A DNA stretch of 64,000 nt from CAZSXU01 sp964610505. GTDB taxonomy: Bacteria; Arandabacterota; Arandabacteria; JAGLYR01. The notes below the pieces were generated by a model. The model ran no database searches. It saw only the letters and a list, made by a program, of their open reading frames with translations, and was not told the origin of the DNA. Positions 26,886-34,416 of the stretch are shown here, piece after piece; positions within the stretch are counted from its first letter, which is position 1; every line of letters starts with the position of its first letter. The DNA lies in contig CAZSXU010000005.1 in the NCBI GenBank assembly GCA_964610505.1, positions 62,001-126,000 on the forward strand, written 5' to 3'. Both the position numbers and the translations under genes were made by a program.

Positions 26886-26967
26886 TGCGAGAGGGGGGAT
26901 TCGAACCCCCATGAGTCTCCTCACTGGATCCTAAATCCAGCGCGTCTGCCAGTTCCGCCACTCTCGC
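26886..26967 (-). tRNA. tRNA-Leu (anticodon UAG)
   Basis: 82 bases that fold as a class II (long variable arm) tRNA. The acceptor stem pairs GCGAGAG with CTCTCGC. The anticodon stem CTGGA/TCCAG encloses the loop TTTAGGA with anticodon TAG. The T loop reads GGTTCGAATC. The discriminator base is A and CCA is not encoded. A promoter with near-consensus boxes lies at 27056-27084. Confidence 0.97.
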
Positions 26968-27055
26968 AGATCTTTCCGCTCCGGAGATGGACCCGCGCAA
27001 ACGGAGCGCCCAGCCGGAGGCCAGGCGCGGAACCGATATTCGCTGCCACGCAGGT

Positions 27056-27084
27056 AATATACCAATCGGAGGAGACGGGGTCAA
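27056..27084 (-). promoter_or_regulatory. Sigma-70 promoter of tRNA-Leu/tig operon
   Basis: On the minus strand: -35 TTGACC, 17-base spacer, -10 TATATT. A start near 27049 leaves about 80 bases before the tRNA 5' end. It lies in the gap after the enoyl-CoA hydratase gene. Confidence 0.78.
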
Positions 27085-27137
27085 GGGAAATGGATGCGGC
27101 AGAGAGTCGACCCCGGACGCCGGAGACTAGAGCATGG

Positions 27138-27920
27138 CTATTCCCCCCTGAACTCGGCCGGGCGTTTCTCGAGAAACGCCTTCAGCCCTTCCTTGGCGTC
27201 CTTTGTGCTAAACACCAGACCGAACAGGTTCGCCTCCCGGACAAGCCCGTCGTCCAGCGTCAGACCGTAACCGTCATAGACGGCTTCCATGGCCAACTGG
27301 GCGGCAAGGGGCCCCACCGAGGCGATGCTGAGGGCGATCTTGCGCGCTTCTTCCACCAGCACGTCCGCCGGGACGACCCGGTTCACAAGACCGATCCGAA
27401 GGGCCTCTTCGGCGGAAATGGGATTCCCCGTGAGGACGAGCTCCAGCGCCCTTCCACATCCGACCAACCGGGCCAGCCTCTGCGTTCCGCCGTAACCCGG
27501 AATGAGCCCCAGCTTGACCTCCGGCTGCCCGAACTTGGCCTTGTCCGAGGCAATCCGAAGGGTACAGGCCATGGCCAGTTCGCACCCTCCCCCCAGGGCA
27601 AAACCGTTCACGGCGGCGATCACGGGCTTGCCCAACGATTCGATCAACCGAGTCACCCGTTGTCCAAACCGCGCCGTGGCCTGAGCGGAGAGGGAATCCA
27701 GCCGTTCCAGCTCGGAGATATCGGCTCCCGCGACGAACGCTTTCTCGCCGGCCCCGGTGAGGATGACGGCCCGAATCTCCGCATCTTCCCGAATTCCCTC
27801 CAGAGCCGAGGCCAGCTCCTCCAGCGTCCTTCGGTTCAGCGCGTTGAGAACTCTGGGCCGGTTGATCGTCACGACGGCGACGGATTCCTTCTTCTCCACG
27901 ATCAGATTCTCGAACTCCAT
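27138..27920 (-). CDS. Enoyl-CoA hydratase/isomerase (crotonase family)
   Basis: Hydrates short-chain enoyl-CoA in beta-oxidation or butanoate metabolism. 260 residues from the ATG of MEFENLIVEK, with GGGAGG five bases upstream. The oxyanion-hole motif AGADISEL and the two catalytic Glu regions (GGGCELAMA and FGQPEVKLGLIPGYGGTQRL) are intact, as expected for a hydratase rather than an isomerase. It follows a 3-hydroxyacyl-CoA dehydrogenase gene by 42 bases in the same direction. Confidence 0.92.
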   Translation of the reverse strand: MEFENLIVEKKESVAVVTINRPRVLNALNRRTLEELASALEGIREDAEIRAVILTGAGEKAFVAGADISELERLDSLSAQATARFGQRVTRLIESLGKPVIAAVNGFALGGGCELAMACTLRIASDKAKFGQPEVKLGLIPGYGGTQRLARLVGCGRALELVLTGNPISAEEALRIGLVNRVVPADVLVEEARKIALSIASVGPLAAQLAMEAVYDGYGLTLDDGLVREANLFGLVFSTKDAKEGLKAFLEKRPAEFRGE

Positions 27921-27962
27921 GTCCGCCTCCCACTCCTCTCGATGTGTACGTTCACGCAATCC

Positions 27963-28811
27963 TCAATATTCATAAAATCCCTTGCCCGTCTTGCGACCCA
28001 GGAAACCCGATACGACCATCTCTTTGAGCAATCGCGGCGGGGCGTAGCGAGTCTCTTTCGTCTCGTCGAAGAGGCGTTGCGACATCAGGTAGGCGATGTC
28101 CAGACCGACGAGATCCAGCACCTCAAACGGCCCCAGCGGATACCTCAGTCCCTTTCGAACGCCTTCGTCGATGTCCTCCTTCGACGCGACGCCCGTTTCC
28201 AGAGCCCGGACCGCCTCCATCAAGTAGGGAACCAGCAGGCGGTTGACGACAAACCCCGGCGAATCCTTCGACAGGATCACGGTCTTGCCGATAGACCGGG
28301 CGAATTCCCTTCCGGCATTCACGCTTTCCTCATCGGCGCACACTCCCCTGACGAGCTCGACCAGCTTCATGGCCGGCACCGGACAGGCGAAATGCAGGCC
28401 GATCACCCGCTCGGGACGGGAGACCATGGCCGCCAACTCCGACACGCACAGAGAAGAGGTCGCCGTGGCGATGAGTGCATGAACCGGAGCACAACGATCG
28501 ATGCTCTCGAAGACGGCTTTCTTCTCCGGCAGGTTCTCAACGACGGATTCGATGAACACGTCGCAGTCCGCCAGGTCCTCCCATTCGGTGGTCCCCGTGA
28601 TCCGAGCAAGCACCTCTTTCATCTCGACATTCGTAATCCGACTCTTCTCGATCCGGGATTGAAGCGACGACTTGATCGCGCCGAATCCTTCGTCAATGCG
28701 GCGCTGCGAGATATCAAGAAACACCACCTCGTAGTTCGCCTGAGCGGAAACCTGAGCCACGCCCGAACCGACGAGTCCACACCCGATAATACCGACCTTC
28801 TGAATCTTCAC
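27963..28811 (-). CDS. 3-hydroxyacyl-CoA (3-hydroxybutyryl-CoA) dehydrogenase, paralogue 1
   Basis: NAD-dependent oxidation of 3-hydroxyacyl-CoA. 282 residues from the GTG of VKIQKVGIIG. The Rossmann motif is GIIGCGLVGSGVAQ, the catalytic His is in VIGLHFACPVPAMKLVE, and the C-terminal domain has KDSPGFVVNRLLVPYLMEA. In this family the loop is usually HFMNP; here it is HFACP. A second, more canonical paralogue lies at 49079-49936. Forms a two-gene unit with the downstream hydratase. Confidence 0.9.
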   Translation of the reverse strand: MKIQKVGIIGCGLVGSGVAQVSAQANYEVVFLDISQRRIDEGFGAIKSSLQSRIEKSRITNVEMKEVLARITGTTEWEDLADCDVFIESVVENLPEKKAVFESIDRCAPVHALIATATSSLCVSELAAMVSRPERVIGLHFACPVPAMKLVELVRGVCADEESVNAGREFARSIGKTVILSKDSPGFVVNRLLVPYLMEAVRALETGVASKEDIDEGVRKGLRYPLGPFEVLDLVGLDIAYLMSQRLFDETKETRYAPPRLLKEMVVSGFLGRKTGKGFYEY

Positions 28812-28882
28812 GGCCGCCGGCCCCCCTTGTCGAGTGATCCCGGACGATTTCCGAATTCCGTACGAACATCCAACCGCCGATA

Positions 28883-28907
28883 CCGATCGGCCTTTTCGAC
28901 CGATCGG
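28883..28907. promoter_or_regulatory. Twin CCGATCGG palindromes in the leader of the dehydrogenase gene
   Basis: The eight-base palindrome CCGATCGG occurs at 28883-28890 and 28900-28907. The two sites are 17 bases apart start to start, between the proposed promoter and the GTG at 28811. They could be a tandem operator or, in RNA, an eight-pair hairpin with a nine-base loop. Function is not known. Confidence 0.5.
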
Positions 28908-28971
28908 CACCCGTCATCAACATCCGCGCGCCAAGACGTTGCGCCCGTGTTATCAAGATCCGCGCGCCAAG

Positions 28972-29001
28972 ACTCTAAGCCACGGCTCGAAACACTGTCA
29001 A
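28972..29001 (-). promoter_or_regulatory. Probable sigma-70 promoter of the dehydrogenase/hydratase pair
   Basis: Minus strand: -35 TTGACA (perfect), 18-base spacer, -10 TAGAGT (four of six). The transcript would carry a leader of about 150 bases that includes two near-identical 22-base direct repeats (28916-28937 and 28952-28973, core ATCCGCGCGCCAAGAC) and the twin palindromes. Confidence 0.55.
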
Positions 29002-29110
29002 CCGCAAAGGGCAACGTCGTGCAGCACGTGCCACCCTCTGCGCTTTCCTCAAAAAGCCGCCGAGTCCCGTGCCCCCGGCCGGCATGCCCTCCCAGAAGGG
29101 GCCCTTCCGC

Positions 29111-29140
29111 AAAAAACGGGGCGAGGAATTCCCTCGCCCC
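29111..29140 (-). terminator. Intrinsic terminator after the glycoside hydrolase gene
   Basis: A nine-pair stem (29118-29126 with 29132-29140, GGGGCGAGG/CCTCGCCCC) is followed on the minus strand by six T residues (29111-29116). It would end transcripts coming from the secreted-hydrolase gene at 29349-31853. Confidence 0.85.
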
Positions 29141-29172
29141 ATTACCACATACGCGATGTCCGGCTGCCTGGG

Positions 29173-29348
29173 TTGGCCGGCACGGGACAGCGATCTTCGG
29201 TCCAGCCCGCCGGTTGCCCGGCCGACACGGGACAGCGATTTTCGGTCCAGCCCACCGGTTGCCCGGCCGGCACGGGACGGCGATTTTCGGTCCAGCCCAC
29301 CGGTTGCCCGGCCGACACCGAACGGCGCTCTTCGGCCCAGCCCACGAG
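29173..29348 (-). repeat. 45-bp tandem repeat directly after a stop codon
   Basis: Four head-to-tail copies starting at 29173 (41 bases, shortened), 29214, 29259 and 29304. The block begins at the base next to the TAA of the hydrolase gene (29349-29351). 45 bases is 15 codons, and the frame after the stop stays open to a TAA at 29142-29144. Translated, it would give a periodic peptide with the unit GQPVGWTENRCPVSA. The intrinsic terminator follows one base after that second stop. Confidence 0.9.
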
Positions 29349-31853
29349 TTACTTGATCAGCACGAGGCGGCGACTCTCTTCTACGCCCCCGGCCCGGAAT
29401 CGGCAGAAGTATACACCGGCCCCAACGCGAATCCCATAATCATCCCGACCGTCCCACATGGCCGTGTACCGCCCGGGCGGGCGGGCTCCTTCGACAAGGG
29501 TCCTCACCCGCTGCCCGAGAACGTTGAAGACCTCCAGCGTCACGCGTTGCCCGTCCCCCGCCAGCTCGTAGTTAATCCCGGCCGCCGGGTTGAACGGGTT
29601 CGGATAGACCGAGACCAGCCCGGTCTTCAGCGCAATGACCGTCTCCTCCTCCACGCTGGACCATAAATCGCCGTGTCCCTCGACGTCCTCTTCGTAGCAG
29701 AATTCAAGAGAGTCCCCGACCCCCGCTTCAACGAGGTTTCCCGAGAGATCCTCGATTCCCATCACCCTCAACGCATAGCAGGTCCCACGGTTGAAGACCC
29801 CTGCGATCTTGAGCGTCACCGTCATCGAGTCCTCATCGACGGTCACACTCTGCACCGGGGTCCCGCCGTCATCGATGAGGTAATGATCCGTGTTCTCCGC
29901 CGTGGCCGGATTCACTCTTTCCCCGAACGTCACCTTCATTTTCCTGGGGCCGATGATCCCGGCCGCCGACAGCGTGGGCGGGAACTCGTCGGGGGGAACG
30001 ATGAGCGAGAAGTCGTCCAGGTAGACGACGCCCGAGCCACATTCCTGCGCCGCGACCTGAATCTGGACCGTCCTCACGTCGGACAGCTGATCCCAGGGAG
30101 CGTCGGCCAGCGAGATCTCCCACAGGTTCCAGGTCATCTGGGCCGTGGCGGAGATCTTCTGCTTCGACAGGAACACTCCCCCGGAACCGTCGACCAGGCG
30201 AAGACGGAGCTTCTCTGTGGAATTTCCCTCCTCGCCCCTGTATGCGATTCGAAGGTGGTCGAATCCTGTCCAGTCTTCAGACGCGTTCAAATCGTGGGAG
30301 ACCATACCGTAGTAAGGATCTCCGGGGGTGAGGTCGTACTCAATCCGCATGGATTGCTGGCCCTCGTAGACGGTTTCACCTCCTGCGGCCTCTAGACCAT
30401 TGGCGGCCAGCTCCGTAGCCGTCCATTCCGCAAGGAGATCCGCCTCGCCCACGTAGAGTTCGAAGTCATCGTGGCTGCAGCTCTCGACCGTCATGAGATC
30501 GAGCCCCAAGGCCGAAACGGTGACCGTCCCGGGGAACCATTGCTGCGGGAAGTAGACTTCGATTTCATTGAAGCCGTGCTGAACGAATGAGGTGATATTG
30601 GAAACCGGCGAATTGCAGTACTTCCAGTTGTCATTGACCTTGATCACGTAGCCGCCCGTGCCGTCCTCATCCGTGAACTCCAAATCCAGAGATACTCGAG
30701 TGACGGACGACAGGTTGATCGTCTCGCACACGCGGAGCCCCTCGTAGTTGACTCCGTCCGTGAAGGTAAGCTCTATGCCTTGTCCCCCGGAGAGCAGGTC
30801 GGTCACATCCTCGGTGGACTGGAGAACAACGGCGGGATATTCCTGGACTTTCGCCCGGAAAGCCGAGAGTGACGGTTTCTCGCTCTCGTAGTTGTACGTG
30901 ACCATCCCCCAGTGATCCTCAATGCCCGGGCCCGTGCCGCGATCCGTCGCCATAAACTGGACGTAGCTCCTCACAGTGCCCGCGTAGCTCGCAGTGATGT
31001 CGTCAATCACGGCGTCGAAGAAGGCCGCCTGTTCCTCCTGCGTCCCATGGGCTTTGTTACTGGATCCCAACCACGTGGCGAAGCCGTTTTCGAGGATGTG
31101 GATCGGCTTCCCCTCCGCGTAATTGTCGACGAACCACTGAATGTCATCGTGGATGATCTGGGGCGTCAGGCCGTAGTCGTCGATCCCGAGAGCATCGCTA
31201 ACGGACATCGCCGTCGTAAGCCAATTCCCCGGGAGGAAGTAGTCGTGATCGTCCGCAATCACGTCGCACACGACGTACGCGCCGGGAACCGCCGCCCTCG
31301 CCGCGCCGACCAGATACACGTACCAGTCGGCCCAGTCGTCCGGATCGATGCCTTCGAGCTGAAACACGTACCACTGCATTTCGTAGTCGATCACCACGAA
31401 GATCTTTCCCAGGCGTTGCTGCATCTCCTGGGTGAAAGCGTAGATGAAGTCCCACGCCGCCTGGCGGGTGACGGGATCGAGAATGTCCTGAGCGTAGAAA
31501 TCCGGAATCTCGTTGGCCATATAGATACTTCCCACGGCCTCGGCTCCGAACTTGTGGGCTTCCTCCAGGATGCCGAAACTCGCAACGCTCCAGTCGTACA
31601 CACCCGGAGCCGTCTCAATCCACGACCAGCGATCCCAACAGACCCTCTGAATCGGGAGCATCCCCAGATCCTCGAGAACCTTCGAGGGCGTTGCGCCCCC
31701 CTCCCTGGGGTATGTTCCGAACATGACCCCGTTGGGGTCTTCCGTCCAGACAAGTTTCTCGACGGTCACCGATGAGAGAACCTTCGGGGGCGCCGAAAGC
31801 ACCAACAGGAGAATCGCACAAACGGCGAAGATGCATAAACTCGGTCTGTTCAT
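29349..31853 (-). CDS. Secreted TIM-barrel glycoside hydrolase with FlgD-like C-terminal domain
   Basis: 834 residues. Signal peptide at 1-27. The catalytic region (about 35-335) looks like a clan GH-A barrel: a candidate acid/base Glu158 in VIDYEMQW and a candidate nucleophile Glu255 in HILENGFATW. Then come two carbohydrate-binding-like beta-sandwiches (about 345-480 and 490-640), an Ig-like domain (about 640-740, SbsA-type) and a C-terminal FlgD-like Ig domain with YPNPFNP and the ending SRRLVLIK, the kind used for secretion or anchoring in FCB bacteria. Exact GH family and substrate are not known to me. It is the last gene of the secreted cluster. Confidence 0.75.
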   Translation of the reverse strand: MNRPSLCIFAVCAILLLVLSAPPKVLSSVTVEKLVWTEDPNGVMFGTYPREGGATPSKVLEDLGMLPIQRVCWDRWSWIETAPGVYDWSVASFGILEEAHKFGAEAVGSIYMANEIPDFYAQDILDPVTRQAAWDFIYAFTQEMQQRLGKIFVVIDYEMQWYVFQLEGIDPDDWADWYVYLVGAARAAVPGAYVVCDVIADDHDYFLPGNWLTTAMSVSDALGIDDYGLTPQIIHDDIQWFVDNYAEGKPIHILENGFATWLGSSNKAHGTQEEQAAFFDAVIDDITASYAGTVRSYVQFMATDRGTGPGIEDHWGMVTYNYESEKPSLSAFRAKVQEYPAVVLQSTEDVTDLLSGGQGIELTFTDGVNYEGLRVCETINLSSVTRVSLDLEFTDEDGTGGYVIKVNDNWKYCNSPVSNITSFVQHGFNEIEVYFPQQWFPGTVTVSALGLDLMTVESCSHDDFELYVGEADLLAEWTATELAANGLEAAGGETVYEGQQSMRIEYDLTPGDPYYGMVSHDLNASEDWTGFDHLRIAYRGEEGNSTEKLRLRLVDGSGGVFLSKQKISATAQMTWNLWEISLADAPWDQLSDVRTVQIQVAAQECGSGVVYLDDFSLIVPPDEFPPTLSAAGIIGPRKMKVTFGERVNPATAENTDHYLIDDGGTPVQSVTVDEDSMTVTLKIAGVFNRGTCYALRVMGIEDLSGNLVEAGVGDSLEFCYEEDVEGHGDLWSSVEEETVIALKTGLVSVYPNPFNPAAGINYELAGDGQRVTLEVFNVLGQRVRTLVEGARPPGRYTAMWDGRDDYGIRVGAGVYFCRFRAGGVEESRRLVLIK

Positions 31854-31923
31854 CCTTCAACCCTCCAACATCAACAGTCGTTCCCGCCGAACAACTTCGG
31901 GCATACCGAAAACTCTATGCGCT

Positions 31924-31948
31924 CGGGGCAGCCCGCTGGGCTGCCCCG
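31924..31948. other. Eleven-pair hairpin between two secreted-protein genes
   Basis: A perfect stem CGGGGCAGCCC/GGGCTGCCCCG with a three-base loop lies in the 161-base gap between the genes at 32015-32656 and 29349-31853. Only a short T run follows on the minus strand, so it may be a weak terminator or an RNA-stability element. Confidence 0.6.
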
Positions 31949-32014
31949 GTATGAAGCAAGTGAAATGTCGCCGATCCGGCATGCATGCCAAACCGCCCGG
32001 TATCCGTGGTCTCT

Positions 32015-32656
32015 CTAGTGATACAGCGCCTTGACGGAACTCCACGTCGACTGCTCCGAACCCACAGGAGACGTGAACACTTCAAGCGCGTCGATGTAGA
32101 ATTCGGCGTTTCCCATCTGGGTCAACACGTGCAACCGAACTTCCTGCACGTCGCCGATCCCCGGCCACTCGGAGAAGTCCACGATGTGCTCCTGCCATTC
32201 GCAATACGTTTCCAGGGAAACGCACGTGCTGACGTCGGGCTCGATGGGTCCAAACCAGCTATCGCTCGATCCCACCAGCTCGACCTGGAGTTCGATCACA
32301 TCGTTGAAGGGGTTGGGAATTCCCCGGTACCAGAGCCGCAGAAACTCGTAGGTGCTCCAGTCCACGCCTCCCATATCCGAATAGATGATGCTCGGCGAGT
32401 ACAAGTAGTTGACCCGCATATACTTGGTCCCGTGCTGCGCAGGGCCCTTGATCCCGTCCGACGATTCAAGATCGATCGTCAGCGGCGGCACCCGGTCGAT
32501 CGCGATCCAGCTCAGCCTCAAATCAATGGTGTCGATGTAGTACTCGTAGCTCTCAATCATCATCGAATCGGCGTCTGCGATGTCACACATCGCACCCAGA
32601 ATGAGCATGGACAGCACACACGCCGCCCCCACAAATCTCACGCAATTCTTGTCCAT
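32015..32656 (-). CDS. Secreted single-domain carbohydrate-binding-like protein
   Basis: 213 residues from the ATG of MDKNCVRF, preceded by GGGGAGGG. Signal peptide at about 1-28 (VLSMLILGAMCDIADA). The remainder is one CBM11-like beta-sandwich (DWSTYEFLRLWYRG, then FYIDALEVF). There is no catalytic domain and no FlgD-like domain. It ends in QSTWSSVKALYH, a motif shared with the proteins at 32747-33859 and 37223-38206. Probably extracellular and glycan-binding; inference from fold-like pattern and context. Confidence 0.7.
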   Translation of the reverse strand: MDKNCVRFVGAACVLSMLILGAMCDIADADSMMIESYEYYIDTIDLRLSWIAIDRVPPLTIDLESSDGIKGPAQHGTKYMRVNYLYSPSIIYSDMGGVDWSTYEFLRLWYRGIPNPFNDVIELQVELVGSSDSWFGPIEPDVSTCVSLETYCEWQEHIVDFSEWPGIGDVQEVRLHVLTQMGNAEFYIDALEVFTSPVGSEQSTWSSVKALYH

Positions 32657-32746
32657 CTCACCCTCCCCTTCCGAGGTTGAGGGGCTACTCCGGTCGCGCG
32701 TTCGGGACCGGGCAGGGCCGGCCCGGACGCCCACCGTCCACTCCTT

Positions 32747-33859
32747 CTATCTGAACATCGCCTTGATACCGCTCCAGGACTCCGACTCGACCGAAACCGG
32801 CGGATTCTCGCTGAGCTCGATCGTGTCGATATAGAACCTTCCGTTGCCGTAGTCCGGAACACCCAGGATCATCATATGGATTTCCTTGGCAAATCCTCTC
32901 TCCGCCCAGCCCTCGATGCCCATCACGTACTCCTCCCACTCACAATACAGAGGATCCGCCGTACACTGAGTGGCATTCGCCACGATCGGCCCGTCGAAGG
33001 TGCCGCCGTACGAATCCTTCAGCTGGATTTGGAAGTCCTGCCGGGCATTGTAGAGAGCATCGCGCCCGCGATAGCGGATTGTCAAGGTCTTGTAGGCGCT
33101 CCAATCCTGCTCCTTGTCGAAGTACCGACTGATGATCCCATCGAACGGGGTGAAGCTGTCCAGGTAGTCGGAACGCATGTACTGCTCGCCGGCAAAGGGC
33201 TCCCCGTCGGCCGAACCCGTGCTCATCAACCAGATGAAGTTGTTGGGAGTCGTCAGCCAGGCGTTTCTCAATTCCGTGTTGTCCGCGTACGTCTCGAAAT
33301 CATCCACCAAGGGCGGGAAAGTGTCCAATACGACCCGGTCGATGTACAGGTTGCCGGCACCGTAGTCAGAAGCGGGCAGGTGGATCTCGATCCGGTTGAC
33401 GGTATCCAAGAAACCCCATCCGGAGAGATCGATCGAATACTCGTACCACTCGTACGTCTTGGTCGCCGTCGCCACGTAGGGCCCATCGAGGTACTCTCCG
33501 TCCACGTTCTTGATCTGAACCACGAGATCCTCGCCCGAGTTGCCGTCCTCACCCATGTAGCGGAGCGTGAGACGGCTGAAATCCGACCAGTCCTGCGGAT
33601 CGAACGTGATGACTACGTTCGTCCACCACGGATCCAGCCCGTTGTGGTACGCGATTCTCATAGACTGGGCGCTGTCATAGCCGATCAAGTGCAGATGGGT
33701 CGAAGCGTTGGCCGTTGCGGGAACCCATACCGCTTGCACCTCGGCATCCGAGGCGTAACTCTCAAAATTGTCGATCCAACTTTCCGCCGCCCCCGCGGGC
33801 GCGGCAAGAACCCAGCCGCACACACCGATAACCACGACCAGACCGATAGCAAGACGCAT
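32747..33859 (-). CDS. Secreted protein with two CBM11-like domains
   Basis: 370 residues from the ATG of MRLAIGLVV, with GGAGGAG upstream. Signal peptide at 1-25 (APAGAAES cleavage region). Two related beta-sandwich repeats of about 170 residues each begin IDNFESYASDAEVQAVW and VDDFETYADNTELRNAW. Both contain WSDFSRLTLRYMGEDG / WSAYKTLTIRYRGRDA and end in a YIDRVVLDTF / YIDTIELSEN strand. No catalytic domain. The C-terminus ESESWSGIKAMFR matches the shared motif. A strong promoter lies upstream at 34078-34106. Confidence 0.75.
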   Translation of the reverse strand: MRLAIGLVVVIGVCGWVLAAPAGAAESWIDNFESYASDAEVQAVWVPATANASTHLHLIGYDSAQSMRIAYHNGLDPWWTNVVITFDPQDWSDFSRLTLRYMGEDGNSGEDLVVQIKNVDGEYLDGPYVATATKTYEWYEYSIDLSGWGFLDTVNRIEIHLPASDYGAGNLYIDRVVLDTFPPLVDDFETYADNTELRNAWLTTPNNFIWLMSTGSADGEPFAGEQYMRSDYLDSFTPFDGIISRYFDKEQDWSAYKTLTIRYRGRDALYNARQDFQIQLKDSYGGTFDGPIVANATQCTADPLYCEWEEYVMGIEGWAERGFAKEIHMMILGVPDYGNGRFYIDTIELSENPPVSVESESWSGIKAMFR

Positions 33860-34077
33860 GTCCGATGCTCCTCCCTTGCGGTTCAGCGACCCTCGGGGCC
33901 GAAACCGATGACGATGGATCATCGCTCAGGAAAACCCTCCCCCTGCCGACACACGGAGAGATAAAACCATCTCCCGCTCTGCGGCATGAGGCAAAAATCA
34001 CCCATACCACACAGACTCACCGATTCCCTGTTGCGAGATTCCAAACTCGAACGACAACACGCAACTTCCAATCGACA

Positions 34078-34106
34078 ATCTTAGCATTTTCTTATCCGGA
34101 AGTCAA
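34078..34106 (-). promoter_or_regulatory. Sigma-70 promoter (extended -10) of the CBM-like gene pair
   Basis: Minus strand: -35 TTGACT, 17-base spacer ending TGC, -10 TAAGAT, so it also has the extended -10 TG. Start near 34071 gives a leader of about 210 bases before the ATG at 33859. Confidence 0.8.
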
Positions 34107-34416
34107 GACCTTCCTGGTCGACGCAACTCATTGCAAGACAATGCACTATTCCCCCGAAAAGACCTGCGTGGGAAACCCGAAATCCCGGATGGCCTGCGTC
34201 ATGGCGTGAATGCTCTGCAGTCCGGGTTGCCGATTCCCCATCCGAACCCCACATCGGAGTTCCGAGCGAATCCCGACAGGCGGCCCCGGGATCGGGAAAC
34301 ACGGTTCAATCGAGATATTCGGTATGAGAGTTCCGGGTAGAGTTCTTGGGGAAGATGAACGCCGACGTCGCCGTCCCGAGGCCGGCTGCAAACTCGAACC
34401 CGCTCAGGCGTGCAGG
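34107..34416. other. Intergenic region after the 879-residue secreted hydrolase
   Basis: Nothing gene-like is seen. The only structure is a TCCCGA/TCGGGA inverted repeat around 34271-34297. The neighbouring promoter-proximal stretch (34031-34080) has a faint seven-base periodicity (CAACACG, CAACTTC, CAATCGA, CAATCTT). Confidence 0.4.

Noticed and set aside
29173..29348. Possible CRISPR array in the 45-bp repeats
   Set aside because: Copies are directly adjacent with no spacers between them.
26445..29666. A 1073-codon plus-strand open frame
   Set aside because: It runs antisense across tig, the tRNA-Leu gene, the hydratase and dehydrogenase genes and the 45-bp repeats, which real coding sequence would not do.
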